A stretch of DNA of 34,655 nucleotides from Chloroflexota bacterium (GTDB taxonomy: Bacteria > Chloroflexota > Anaerolineae > Anaerolineales > Villigracilaceae). Made by a program: the position numbers and the translations under genes. The notes beneath the pieces were generated by a model. It was not told the DNA's origin. It saw only the letters and a program-made list of their open reading frames with translations, and did not search any database. The stretch lies in contig JACAET010000043.1 of assembly GCA_013388685.1 (NCBI GenBank), forward strand, positions 1 to 34,655, in the 5' to 3' direction. The stretch's first letter is position 1, and each line of letters opens with the position of its first letter. Shown here in pieces: positions 1 to 10,643 of the stretch.

Positions 1-2744
1 CCGCCTTCGATTTGTCCCGAAGCGGTGAGGGGGTTGACGATGACGCCCGAATCAACCGCCATGACCAGTTTGTCCACCGTGACCGCGCCCGTTTCGGTAT
101 CCACAGTCACTTCGGCGAACTGCGCGGCAAACGGCGGCGGCGAGGAGGGCGAGACGTACGATGCCACGCCCATGATTTGTTCCTGGTTGCTGCGGTGCAG
201 GCTGTCGAGGGCGATTTCGGTCAGCGGGATCGTCTGCCCATCGGGAAATACCGCACAGCGATCTGCCAGTTTGACGTTAGAACGTTCGAACGTTTCAACC
301 TTCAAACGTTGATTCATTATCCTGGCGGCACGCTCTTTGATCTTCTCCGCCACAATCTCCGCCGCCCGCACTGCCGCCGTGCCAGAGATATATGTTGTCG
401 AGGAGGCATACGCGCCCTTGTCGAACGGCGTGAAGTCGGTGTCGGACGAGTAAACGATGATGTCCTCGAGCGGCACACCCAGCACTTCGGCGGCCATTTG
501 AGCGATGACCGTGTCTGAGCCTGTGCCGAGGTCTGTTGCGCCGACGAGCAGGTTGAAGGAGCCGTCGTCGTTCATCTTGATGGATGCGCCGCCCATGTCC
601 AAATATGGGATTGCAGTACCCTGCATAACCAAGGCGACGCCGATGCCTTTGCGAGTGGACGATGGACGGTGGACGGTGGACGGTCTACGGTCTGCGGTCA
701 ACCGTCCAGAACGCCACTCCTCATTCCCAAACTTCTCATCCCAGCCAATGGCGGCTTTGCCCTGCGCCACGCATTGCTCCAGCCCAACCGTGTGGATGAT
801 CTCCGGTCTCGGCTCGCGTCCTTCGTTCCACGCCGTCGAGAAGGGATGATATTCGCCGGGGCGGATGGCGTTCTTCAAGCGGAACTCGATGGGGTCGAAG
901 CCCATCGCCCGCGCAATCTTTTCCATGTGACGCTCGACGGGCCAGTATCCCTGCGGCACGCCGTAGCCGCGATACGCGCCTGCGGGCGGCGTGTTGGTGT
1001 ACACCACGTCGGCATAGAAGCGGATGTTGGGACGCTTGCGATATTCGCCATCGCCGACGTACAACGCCATAGACTTGTGCCCCGTGTTGCCCGTCACAGT
1101 CAGCGCGTGACAGCCATACGCGCCCGTGTCGGACAAAGCGTACATCTCATTGGCGGTGATTGTCCCGTCGCGCTTCACGCCCGTCTTCATGCGGATTCTC
1201 ATCGGGTGGCGCGAGCGGGCGGCGGTGAATTCCTCTTCGCGTGTGTACTCGTATATCACGGGGCGGCCTGTGGCAATCGTCAGGTGCGCGGCAACGTCCT
1301 CCATCAGCACTTCCTGTTTGCCGCCGAATCCGCCGCCGATGCGCGGCTTGATGACGCGGATGCGCTTGATGGGCAGTCCCAGCACGGGGGCGAGTTGACG
1401 CCTCACGTGAAACGGGACCTGAGTCGAGGTCCGAATGACGAGGCGGTCGTCCTCGTCCCAATACGTCACGCAGACATGCGGCTCGATGTGCGCCTGCTGC
1501 ACCTTCGGCACTTCGTATTCGGCTTCGAAGATTTCATCCGCTTCGGCGAAGCCTTTTTCCACGTCGCCGATGTCAATGCGGATTTCCGCCGCCAGATTTT
1601 TCGCTGGATTGGAATCCGCGAAGTTGACGTATTCTGGCTCATCGTGAATCCGAATCGGGCTGGTCATCGCTTCGCGCGAATCCAGAATGGCGGGCAGGAT
1701 TTCGTATTCGACTTCGATCAGCGAGAGGGCTTTTTCCGCGATTTCGGGCGTTTCCGCCGCGACGAACGCGACGCGGTCGCCCACGAAGCGGACTTTGTGA
1801 TCCAGCGAGAAGGTATCCAGCGGACCGGGGATCGGGTCCGACTGACCTGCGGTGGAGTAGACCACGCGCGGGATGTCTTGCCACGTCAGCACCGCGGCGA
1901 CGCCTTCGAGCGCGCGCGCTTTGCTCGCGTCAATGCGCTTGATGCGTGCGTGTGCGTGCGGCGAGCGCAGGACTTTGGCATGGAGCAGTCCGCGCTTTTC
2001 GAGATCGGCGGCGAAGGCGGGTTTGCCCTGCACAAGTTTGACCGCGTCTACCTTGACCTCGGGCTTGCCCACCACCTGCCAGTTGTCCGTTTCGGGCGCG
2101 ACGACGATTTTGGGCGCAATGCGGGTTTGGACGATGGACGATGGACCGGGGACGGTGGACGATGGATGGTTGTTTTCTGTCCACGGTCTACCGTCCTCTG
2201 TCCACGGTCTGCTGTCTGCCGTCTCCCCCCTCATCACCGCCGCCGCTTTCAACACCGCCTGCACGGGTTTGAGATACCCCGTACAGCGGCACAACACGCC
2301 AGAGATGGCTTCGCGTACTTCTCCTTCCGTTGGGTTGGGGTTTTTATCCAGCAGCGCTTTTGCCGCGAGGATTTGCGCGGGCGTGCAGTAACCGCACTGG
2401 ATCGCGCCCGACTCGACAAACGCGCGTTGCAGCGGATGCAAGGCTGCCCTCACCTCTTGCTCCCCTCTCCCTGTGGGAGAGGGGTAGGGGGTGAGGGGAA
2501 ACGGCGGCGGCGGGGTAAGCGCCTCGATGGTGGCGATCTGATGACCTTCCGCCTGCGCCGCGAGTATCGAGCCTGCATTGACGGGGCACCCGTCCAGCAG
2601 GACGGTGTCCGCACCCGTCAGTCCGTGCTCATCACCGAACTTGACACCGTGAAAGCCCAGTCCGCGCAGGGCGGCGAGCAGGGTGGTGTGCGCGGGCGTA
2701 TCAATGATGTGTTCAATTCCGTTGATTTTGAGTGTGAGGTTCAT
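1..2744 (-). CDS. Xanthine dehydrogenase-family oxidoreductase, fused [2Fe-2S] and molybdopterin subunit (partial, 3' end outside window)
   Basis: One open frame runs from ATG at 2744 to the left edge with no stop, so the C-terminus is missing. The start is supported by AAGGAG a few bases upstream. Residues 1-75 form a ferredoxin-like domain, about 105-170 the second [2Fe-2S] domain (C117-G-Y-C120, then a CRC motif), and from about 210 on the aldehyde oxidase/xanthine dehydrogenase molybdopterin domains, ending in the typical NPLTASGQIEG stretch. The family hydroxylates purines, aldehydes or related substrates in the cytoplasm and passes electrons through Fe-S and FAD. The FAD subunit lies at the head of the same operon (6806-7594). 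Two oddities: the four cysteines of the plant-type cluster are replaced (D38, T43, D46, G58), and three repeat elements lie in frame (residues about 82-99, 174-205, 679-696). The substrate cannot be told from sequence. The family is sure, the substrate unknown. Confidence 0.9.
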   Translation of the reverse strand, partial: MNLTLKINGIEHIIDTPAHTTLLAALRGLGFHGVKFGDEHGLTGADTVLLDGCPVNAGSILAAQAEGHQIATIEALTPPPPFPLTPYPSPTGRGEQEVRAALHPLQRAFVESGAIQCGYCTPAQILAAKALLDKNPNPTEGEVREAISGVLCRCTGYLKPVQAVLKAAAVMRGETADSRPWTEDGRPWTENNHPSSTVPGPSSIVQTRIAPKIVVAPETDNWQVVGKPEVKVDAVKLVQGKPAFAADLEKRGLLHAKVLRSPHAHARIKRIDASKARALEGVAAVLTWQDIPRVVYSTAGQSDPIPGPLDTFSLDHKVRFVGDRVAFVAAETPEIAEKALSLIEVEYEILPAILDSREAMTSPIRIHDEPEYVNFADSNPAKNLAAEIRIDIGDVEKGFAEADEIFEAEYEVPKVQQAHIEPHVCVTYWDEDDRLVIRTSTQVPFHVRRQLAPVLGLPIKRIRVIKPRIGGGFGGKQEVLMEDVAAHLTIATGRPVIYEYTREEEFTAARSRHPMRIRMKTGVKRDGTITANEMYALSDTGAYGCHALTVTGNTGHKSMALYVGDGEYRKRPNIRFYADVVYTNTPPAGAYRGYGVPQGYWPVERHMEKIARAMGFDPIEFRLKNAIRPGEYHPFSTAWNEGREPRPEIIHTVGLEQCVAQGKAAIGWDEKFGNEEWRSGRLTADRRPSTVHRPSSTRKGIGVALVMQGTAIPYLDMGGASIKMNDDGSFNLLVGATDLGTGSDTVIAQMAAEVLGVPLEDIIVYSSDTDFTPFDKGAYASSTTYISGTAAVRAAEIVAEKIKERAARIMNQRLKVETFERSNVKLADRCAVFPDGQTIPLTEIALDSLHRSNQEQIMGVASYVSPSSPPPFAAQFAEVTVDTETGAVTVDKLVMAVDSGVIVNPLTASGQIEG
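655..708. repeat. In-frame heptamer repeat inside the molybdopterin subunit gene
   Basis: Eight consecutive 7-base units (GGTGGAC, GGTCTAC, GGTCTGC, GGTCAAC and variants) with exact period 7. The 54 bp are a whole number of codons, so the frame is kept. The inserted peptide is rich in Arg, Pro, Ser and Thr and sits between conserved molybdopterin-domain segments. Same family as 2128-2223, 7148-7228, 17107-17134 and 18171-18229. Confidence 0.85.
2128..2223. repeat. In-frame heptamer repeat with two complementary arms
   Basis: The left arm is six units of the TGGACGA type (2128-2169), followed by a short T-rich centre, then six units of TGTCCAC/GGTCTAC type (2178-2219). The arms are roughly complementary, so the transcript could fold into a long imperfect hairpin. 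It encodes a Trp/Pro/Ser/Thr-rich linker between the [2Fe-2S] and molybdopterin domains and contains no stop codon. Confidence 0.85.
2447..2497. repeat. In-frame palindromic REP-like element (CCCTCTCCC/GGGAGAGGG type)
   Basis: Perfect hairpin CCCCTCTCCC (2462-2471) with GGGAGAGGGG (2475-2484), flanked by CCCTCACC and GGTGAGGG as an outer stem. This sequence type is a dispersed repeat in many bacterial phyla. Here it is read through in frame and adds a Pro/Ser/Gly-rich loop between the two [2Fe-2S] domains of the molybdo-enzyme. Confidence 0.8.
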
Positions 2745-2759
2745 GGGGCTCCTTGAACG

Positions 2760-5672
2760 TTACAAAACCTTCGTCACTTTCAAATCCACGCCCGCGCTTT
2801 CCAATGCCGATTGCGAACCCATCACCGCCAGCGCATTGGAGGATTGCACGGCTTTTTCCAGCGCTTCGCCAAAGGCGATGAAGTCCTCGCCATTCGTGGA
2901 GAGCACTTCTTCGCGAATCTCCTGCCGCAGTTCATCGGTGCGCCCCGTCAGATAGCGCATCATGGATGTGTAGCCTTTGGCGTCGGGCAGTTGATAGGCG
3001 TCCAGGTCGCCGATGGCGGCGATGATGGCTTTGGTCAATTCCTGGTCGTTGAGGCGGGAGGAATCGAGGCTTTTCAGGAATGCGCCGGCTTTGTCGTAAT
3101 TTTCGAGCGTGGAGGCAATATTCGGGTCGCGGTAGGAGAGGAAAGCAAACACGCCAGAAGCGTCGTCGAATGACGAGAAACCACCGTAAGCGCCTCCCTG
3201 CACGCGGATTTTTTCCCACAGGTACGCCATTTGCAGGTAGCCGTTCACCACCAGGGCAGAACCGTCGTATTCGTATCCCGATTCATACAGATTCACGCCC
3301 TTGCCCACATAGTTGACTTGCGCCGGGATTGCCAACCCCTCTTTTTGAGGGGCAGGCTTAAAGTTGAAACTCGAAAGTCGAAGGTCTTTGATGGGCAGCG
3401 CGCCGAGGAAGTCATCCAGTTGAGGTTTGAACGCATTCCAGTTCGCGGCGTCGAGTGTCACATTGCACAACAGCGCCCTGCGGTTAATCAGCGCCTCGCG
3501 CATCGCCTCCAGTTTTTCCAGCACGGCGGTCCACTTCTTCTCGATTTCCTTTTCCAACTCGCGCAGTGCAAACAGATACCCGATGCCGCTCATCTGATCC
3601 TGCGCCCAGCCCGCTTCGCTGAACTGTGCGTTCAACCGCTTGTTGGTGAAGACATGTCCGCGCGGAACGAGCATGGATTCCAGCCCCGCCTTTTCCTCAA
3701 GAACGATTTGCTTCAAGCGTTCTTTGTCGTCGAACTTTGCGGTGAGCAGGATGTCGCGCAGGATGTTCAGCAGCTCGGATGATTGAGTGACTGTCGCTTT
3801 GCCGCGCAGGAATAATTTCGTCACGCTCTCTCTCGACCCGAAAACTGCCGCGGCGACCGATTCGCTGCGGATTCCGCCGGTGCTTTTTCCGATGCGCTGC
3901 GAGAGTTTGACGTAGTCTTCGGTTTCGGTGCCCATTTCGAGCAGGGCGCGCCCAAAGACTTCGGTCAGCGGGAGCAGGTCTTGCGGCAGGGCGCGCAAGT
4001 CGAAGCCGAGGTCGAGATAGACGATGCCGTTGGTGAACAGATCGTGATACAGGACTCTGGTCGCTTGCGTTTCCATCACTTCGATGGGAATGGTTTTGCT
4101 TTGCCGTTCGAGGTCTTCCAGTTTGAGCGTGGGGAGTTTGGCGAGCGCTTCGGGGGAATCGGGGGTTTCCTGCCGCTTCTTGAGTTGACGGGTGCTTTCT
4201 GCGATGTGGGCAATCTGTTCGTCGGTCAGCGATTCGCGCAGTTTTGCCAGCCGGGTTTTCTCCTCCTCCTCGAAACGGCGACCCAGTTCTGGGTCCGGTT
4301 TGAGGCGCACGGTTGTTCGATGAGGGTTGTTCAGCAGATAGGTCTCGATAAGTTTTTCGAAGTAGCGCTGGTCGTTGGTAAGCCGCGATTTGACGGCTTC
4401 GAGCGGGGCTTCGAAGGCGAGCAGTTTGAAGGGGTCGTCGTCGTAGAGCCAGGTGGAGAGGGCGCGGAGCATGAGGGCGATGCCGCGCGGGAAGGAGCCG
4501 GTGTTGTTTTCGCGCAGGCGGAACTCGATTGTGTTGAGCGCGGCGGCGGTCATGTCGGGTTCGATGCCTTCGCGGACGAGCCGTTCGAGCGTCTCGAAGA
4601 TGAGTTGTTCGATTTTCTTCGCGTCGCGCGCGCGTGTGCCTTTGAGCCCGACGGAGAAGATCATCTGGCGCACGTCGGCTTCGAGACCAAGCCCCGTCAG
4701 GTCTTCGCCCAAGCCCGAATCGAGCAATGCTTTTTTGAGCGGTGAGGCCGGTGAGCTGATGAGGAGGTTCGCCAGAATACGGAAACTGAAGTTCAGCACG
4801 GGGTCGGAGGTATCGGGCAGAACCCAGTTGACGGTAAGGTAGTGTTTCTTTTTGATGTCGGCGCTGTCTCCGGCATCATAGGCGTATTGCGCTTTTTTGG
4901 GGCGCTTGAAGGGTTTCTTGAGGGGAATCTGCGATTTGACGCGCAGTTTCTTGTAGGGTTTGAGATAGCCCTCCATGAGTTTGAGGCGTTTTTCGGGATC
5001 GTCATTCCCGTAAAAGAAGATGAAAGCGTTGGAGGGGTGATAGTATTTCTCGTGGAAGGCTTTGAAGTTCTCGTAGGTCAGGTTGGGGATGTGGCGCGGG
5101 TCGCCGCCAAAATCCACGCCGTAAACGTGGTTGGGAAAGAGCGAGTTGATGACTTTCGTTTCCAGCACACCCTCCGGCGACGAATACGCGCCTTTCATCT
5201 CGTTGAAGACCACGCCCTTGTATGCCAGCGGCTGGGAGGAGTCTTCCAGTTCGTAGTGCCAGCCCTCCTGCATGAGGGTTTGCTCCGAGATGAGCGGATG
5301 CAGGACAGCGTCCATGTACACGTCAATCAGATTGTAGAAGTCCTGCACGTTCTGACTGGCGACGGGGTAGCAGGTCTTGTCGGGGTAGGTGAAGGCGTTG
5401 ACGAACGTCGCCAGTGAGCCTTTGAGCAATTCCACGAACGGCTCTTTGACGGGGTACTTTTCCGAGCCGTTCAGCACCGAGTGTTCGATGATGTGCGCCA
5501 CGCCGGTCGAGTCTTTCAGCGGCGTGCGGAAGTTAATGCTGAAGACTTTGTTTTCGTCGTCGTTGATGATCGAGAGCAGGCGCGCTCCCGTGCGTTTGTG
5601 GACGTACAATCTTGCCGCCGAGTTCAACTCGGGGATGGTTTCTTCTCTTATCAGGCGAAACGCTCTGGACAT
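2760..5672 (-). CDS. M16C family zinc metallopeptidase (PreP/Cym1-like)
   Basis: A 970-residue protein, the usual full length for the single-chain M16C peptidases related to mitochondrial presequence protease. The inverted zinc motif HxxEH is at residues 60-64 (HIIEH), and the conserved YKGVVFNEMKGAYSSPE block supplies the probable third ligand E158. Two M16 half-barrels joined by a charged helical linker around residues 480-520 fit the clamshell chamber that degrades unfolded peptides. There is no signal peptide, so it is probably cytoplasmic. The start at 5672 has a strong AGGAGGT site. It lies 27 bp downstream of the methyltransferase and 15 bp upstream of the molybdo-enzyme gene, so it is cotranscribed. 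A link to either neighbour's function is not evident. Confidence 0.93.
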   Translation of the reverse strand: MSRAFRLIREETIPELNSAARLYVHKRTGARLLSIINDDENKVFSINFRTPLKDSTGVAHIIEHSVLNGSEKYPVKEPFVELLKGSLATFVNAFTYPDKTCYPVASQNVQDFYNLIDVYMDAVLHPLISEQTLMQEGWHYELEDSSQPLAYKGVVFNEMKGAYSSPEGVLETKVINSLFPNHVYGVDFGGDPRHIPNLTYENFKAFHEKYYHPSNAFIFFYGNDDPEKRLKLMEGYLKPYKKLRVKSQIPLKKPFKRPKKAQYAYDAGDSADIKKKHYLTVNWVLPDTSDPVLNFSFRILANLLISSPASPLKKALLDSGLGEDLTGLGLEADVRQMIFSVGLKGTRARDAKKIEQLIFETLERLVREGIEPDMTAAALNTIEFRLRENNTGSFPRGIALMLRALSTWLYDDDPFKLLAFEAPLEAVKSRLTNDQRYFEKLIETYLLNNPHRTTVRLKPDPELGRRFEEEEKTRLAKLRESLTDEQIAHIAESTRQLKKRQETPDSPEALAKLPTLKLEDLERQSKTIPIEVMETQATRVLYHDLFTNGIVYLDLGFDLRALPQDLLPLTEVFGRALLEMGTETEDYVKLSQRIGKSTGGIRSESVAAAVFGSRESVTKLFLRGKATVTQSSELLNILRDILLTAKFDDKERLKQIVLEEKAGLESMLVPRGHVFTNKRLNAQFSEAGWAQDQMSGIGYLFALRELEKEIEKKWTAVLEKLEAMREALINRRALLCNVTLDAANWNAFKPQLDDFLGALPIKDLRLSSFNFKPAPQKEGLAIPAQVNYVGKGVNLYESGYEYDGSALVVNGYLQMAYLWEKIRVQGGAYGGFSSFDDASGVFAFLSYRDPNIASTLENYDKAGAFLKSLDSSRLNDQELTKAIIAAIGDLDAYQLPDAKGYTSMMRYLTGRTDELRQEIREEVLSTNGEDFIAFGEALEKAVQSSNALAVMGSQSALESAGVDLKVTKVL

Positions 5673-5699
5673 ACCGACCTCCTATTTGTAATTTCGGGT

Positions 5700-7594
<1,895 letters not shown>

Positions 7595-7617
7595 GGATCG
7601 CCTCCGCCCATATTATA
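7595..7617 (-). promoter_or_regulatory. -10 box and ribosome binding site of the FAD-subunit operon
   Basis: On the minus strand TATAAT (7612-7617) lies 17 bases before the ATG at 7594, with GGAGG between them. The 5' leader would be only about ten bases. No convincing -35 is seen; its place is taken by the hairpin at 7619-7647. Confidence 0.6.
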
Positions 7618-7618
7618 A

Positions 7619-7647
7619 CGTCCCGAAGGTTCAAAACCTTCGGGACG
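7619..7647. terminator. Perfect 13-bp hairpin between the LysM/anti-sigma gene and the FAD operon
   Basis: CGTCCCGAAGGTT (7619-7631) pairs with AACCTTCGGGACG (7635-7647) around a 3-base loop. It lies just after the stop of the minus-strand gene ending at 7655 and just before the next promoter, so it probably ends that transcript, although no long T-run follows. The core CCCGAAG/CTTCGGG recurs in the hairpins at 16327 and 19335. Confidence 0.7.
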
Positions 7648-7654
7648 CTGCTGA

Positions 7655-10096
7655 TTACCCCGGCTGTGTGTAAGGCGCGATTTCGGGCAGGAGGAATTCC
7701 TGTTGGAGCGCCTGCACGAGGATGAAGAACGCCGTCCCGTCGCTGTAATGACCGCTGAACAGCCACACGGGTTGGATGTAGCGCTGGTCGGGGCTGAGCG
7801 CGCCTTGAAGGTAGCGTGGGTCGGGTATGTAGTAGACCAGTTCGACGCGCTCGATGGTGGCGGTGGGCGGAGCGTATTCGCCCCCGCCCGTCAGGTCTAC
7901 CACGTTGATTTGGTCGGCAGTGACCGTGAGTTCGGGGACGCCTTCGCCTGTGGCTGCGGCGGAAAACATTCGCAGGGCGGGGTAACTGCCGAAGGTCTCG
8001 CCGGGGATGATGAGCGCTTCGATTTGCACCACGTCATCCAGATTGCCGACTGTAGAACTGTCGGGGTAGAGACCATCGGCGCTGAGTTGGGCGTAGGTCT
8101 GACCGTCTGCGGCGGTGAACAAGGTGACGGGCTGTCCATTGAAAATGATGGGGGTCTGCGTGCCGCGCAGGATTTGGAACTTCAGGTCGGGGAAGGGAAT
8201 CTCGTAGCGTTCCACTTTGAGCGTGGGCGCGCCGTCTTTCATCTCGATTGTTCCCCACACGTCCACAGGGCGGTTCTGCCAGGCTTGCAGGGCGTCCAGG
8301 TTTTCGCCCGTCAGCGGCAGGGAAGGGAAGGACGTATCTTTGTTCCACAAATTGTATTCCGCGCGCTGACCGCCGTCTGCCTGTTTGTAAATCGTGACGT
8401 TCACCACGCCGCGCAGCCCTTCGACCTTTTGCGGGATAAACGAATCGGGGACAGGGATGACCAGCGTCTGCCCAATCTGGATGACGGACGGGTCGCCAAG
8501 TCCGTTTGCCTGCACCAGCGCCTCCACCGTGACCCCGAACTGGTCGGCGATTTTCGTCAGCGTATCGCCCGCCTGGACGGTGTAGGTCTGTCCGCCGTTT
8601 CCGCCGCCGCCCCCTCCGCCTCCGCCAAACTGCGGCGCGGCTTCGGGCGAGGGGAAGGGAACGGGCGTGCCCGTGAGATTGAGTTTGTAGAAGCCCAAGC
8701 CGCCTCCGCCGCCCCCGCCTCCGCCCTGAACGTTACGCAGGTCAATGGACTTCCACTCGAAGGTCTCGCCGACGCGCACGCCGATAACGAAGGCGTTATC
8801 CAGCGGCAGGGGAATATCTGCGGGCGGGTCGGGCAGGATGAAGATTTGATTGTCACTCGTGTTGAAGATGACCTGGTCTCCCTGCTGGTTGATCGCGCCG
8901 AGCAAGCCCTCTTCCTGATTGATGTCATACGGCTGCCACGTTTCGAGCGCGAAAGTCTTGAGACCGTTCTGGGTATGAAATTGACCCGTCGCCTGCACGT
9001 ACGTTTCTTCCGACGGGATGCCTGAAAGGTTGCCTGTCACGGTATAACCATCCAAAGCAACCAGCGGCGCGCCGCCCTCGGCGGAAGGAATGGATGTCAG
9101 CCGTCCGTAGTAGGTGAGGGTCTGATCGAGCGGATAGGTTCGTACCCAGGTCTGGATGGGAGGCGAGAAAGTTTGCATCCCTTCCAGCAGGCCCGCCTCG
9201 CCGCTGGCGTTCAAAAATTTCTGGAAGGCTTCTTCCGCGCTGATGATGGCGTACTGACCGAGCGGCTCGTATTTCGGCAGGATACCGTCCACGTAGAGAA
9301 TGCCCTGCTCGTCCAGCTGGAAATGCAACCCTGCGCATTTGAAGTATTCGTAGCAAACGATCTTCCCGTCGGGGGTGAGCGGCGCGGCGACGTACCCGCC
9401 GTAGATTTCGCTGGGCAGGATTTTATACGAGAAATTGAAGCCGCGCGCCTGTATGAACGCTTCGATGCGCGCTTCAGCGTCCGCAGGCGGCTTCCCGCCG
9501 TTGATGGATGCCGTGTAGCGCGGATAATCGGGATAGTACTGGAAGTACTGGTCCGAGCGGACGTACAGCCATTGATTGCCGTCCACGACCAGAAATTCCC
9601 TGCCAGCGTCGTAAACCGCGCCGTTCATGCCCAGTTGCGCTGCCAGGGCGCGGGCGCTTTCCAGCGTGGCGGGCTGTTCGGGCAGGTAGTTGTAAACGAA
9701 GGCTTGGCTGGGACCGTCAGGCAGGTTAATCTGCAAGGTGAGCGGTGTGCCGCGCCAATCGTAGGTCTGACCGCTGGGTGGTGGCGTATCTCCTGGCAGG
9801 AGAATTCCCAGCGTTGGCGCAGGCGTACCTCCCGCCGCAGGCTGAGGCGGGTTGGGCAGCAGCGTGCGGATGGACCAGTTCAAAATCACTGCCAGCAAAA
9901 TCAATCCTGCCGCCAGGCTCAGGGCAGGCAGGGCGCGGGCAAAAAATCCCTTTTTGGGTTCGGGGGAATATGAGTTCATCAGCCGGTTCTCCAGTTCCCG
10001 TTCGAAGTCCGCGCCCGGTTTCAGGCGTTCAGCCAGCGCTTCGAGTTGTTCCGCAAGTTGGCGGTCTTCGGGCGGGAGAAAATGTTTATCGTTCAT
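7655..10096 (-). CDS. Membrane-anchored putative anti-sigma factor/sensor with LysM domain
   Basis: An 813-residue protein starting at MNDKHF (10096), overlapping the end of the sigma gene by 11 bases; an upstream ATG in the same frame is inside the sigma gene and unlikely. Residues 1-50 are a charged cytoplasmic segment, about 56-76 a single transmembrane helix, and the rest is outside. The outside part has Gly runs near 456-464 and 489-497 flanking a Pro-rich stretch, a LysM domain near 505-550 (YTVQAGDTLTKIADQFGV to QTLVIP), and a C-terminal region I do not recognise. LysM binds peptidoglycan or other N-acetylglucosamine polymers. Position right after an ECF sigma gene suggests an anti-sigma role, but no classical zinc anti-sigma motif is seen, so this is inference from context. 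Confidence 0.75.
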   Translation of the reverse strand: MNDKHFLPPEDRQLAEQLEALAERLKPGADFERELENRLMNSYSPEPKKGFFARALPALSLAAGLILLAVILNWSIRTLLPNPPQPAAGGTPAPTLGILLPGDTPPPSGQTYDWRGTPLTLQINLPDGPSQAFVYNYLPEQPATLESARALAAQLGMNGAVYDAGREFLVVDGNQWLYVRSDQYFQYYPDYPRYTASINGGKPPADAEARIEAFIQARGFNFSYKILPSEIYGGYVAAPLTPDGKIVCYEYFKCAGLHFQLDEQGILYVDGILPKYEPLGQYAIISAEEAFQKFLNASGEAGLLEGMQTFSPPIQTWVRTYPLDQTLTYYGRLTSIPSAEGGAPLVALDGYTVTGNLSGIPSEETYVQATGQFHTQNGLKTFALETWQPYDINQEEGLLGAINQQGDQVIFNTSDNQIFILPDPPADIPLPLDNAFVIGVRVGETFEWKSIDLRNVQGGGGGGGGGLGFYKLNLTGTPVPFPSPEAAPQFGGGGGGGGGNGGQTYTVQAGDTLTKIADQFGVTVEALVQANGLGDPSVIQIGQTLVIPVPDSFIPQKVEGLRGVVNVTIYKQADGGQRAEYNLWNKDTSFPSLPLTGENLDALQAWQNRPVDVWGTIEMKDGAPTLKVERYEIPFPDLKFQILRGTQTPIIFNGQPVTLFTAADGQTYAQLSADGLYPDSSTVGNLDDVVQIEALIIPGETFGSYPALRMFSAAATGEGVPELTVTADQINVVDLTGGGEYAPPTATIERVELVYYIPDPRYLQGALSPDQRYIQPVWLFSGHYSDGTAFFILVQALQQEFLLPEIAPYTQPG

Positions 10097-10643
10097 CGGT
10101 CGCCTCCAGCGCAAGGGAGGAGCGCTCGCGCAGGTCACGCAGTCCGCGCGAGAGGAGCATTTTGACGGCGGCTTCGCTTTTTCGCAGCACGCGAGCGGCT
10201 TCAGCGCAGGTCAGCCCGGCGAACAGGCACAGCCGAATTACTTCGGCACGCTCGCGCGGGATTTGCTTCAGCGCGCGGACGACGGTTTCCACTTGCAGGC
10301 GAAGCGAAGCCTCGGATTCGAGCGACAGCCCCGAGGTCGGGAGATGAAGCGCCGCCTCGAGCGGGACCTCGGGCTTGCGTCTGCGAAAGAGCAGGGCGCG
10401 GCGTCTGGAGGCGATTCCCATCAACCAAGCCGCGAAGGAACCGTCCCCGCGCCACAAGCGGATGCCCTCCAGCGCGGCGAGAAAGGTCTGCGAGGTCAGG
10501 TCTTCCGCGTCGTGGACGTTCCCTGTGCACGCCAGGTGGTAGCGAAAGACGCGCGTCACGTGGCGGCGGTAGAGTTCTGCAAAGGCTTCGGCGCTGGCGC
10601 GCGCCTGCCGCGCCAGTTGGTCGTCGGAGAAGGGTTCGGTCAT
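10086..10643 (-). CDS. ECF-type RNA polymerase sigma factor
   Basis: A 185-residue protein with sigma region 2 (FAELYRRHVTRVFRYHL, then NVHDAEDLTSQTFLAAL) and region 4 (ERAEVIRLCLFAGLTCAEAARVL, then AAVKMLLSRGLRDLR). It would direct RNA polymerase to a small set of promoters, probably in response to a cell-envelope signal sensed by the overlapping downstream protein. I chose ATG 10643; the open frame continues 73 codons upstream through a dispersed repeat without family similarity. The mRNA has AGGAGG 14 bases before the start, inside a small hairpin (10658-10662 with 10649-10653) that could hide it. Two genes only; the regulon is unknown. Confidence 0.9.
   Translation of the reverse strand: MTEPFSDDQLARQARASAEAFAELYRRHVTRVFRYHLACTGNVHDAEDLTSQTFLAALEGIRLWRGDGSFAAWLMGIASRRRALLFRRRKPEVPLEAALHLPTSGLSLESEASLRLQVETVVRALKQIPRERAEVIRLCLFAGLTCAEAARVLRKSEAAVKMLLSRGLRDLRERSSLALEATDER

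Noticed and set aside
655..708. Frameshift or pseudogene caused by the repeat
   Set aside because: Codon-by-codon reading across 655-708, 2128-2223 and 2447-2497 shows no stop and the same frame on both sides.
669..2756. Long plus-strand open frame of 695 codons
   Set aside because: It lies wholly antisense to the molybdo-enzyme, is rich in Arg, His and Asp in a shadow pattern, and has no family similarity.
7703..9025. Plus-strand open frame of 440 codons
   Set aside because: Antisense to the LysM protein gene; no conserved motifs.
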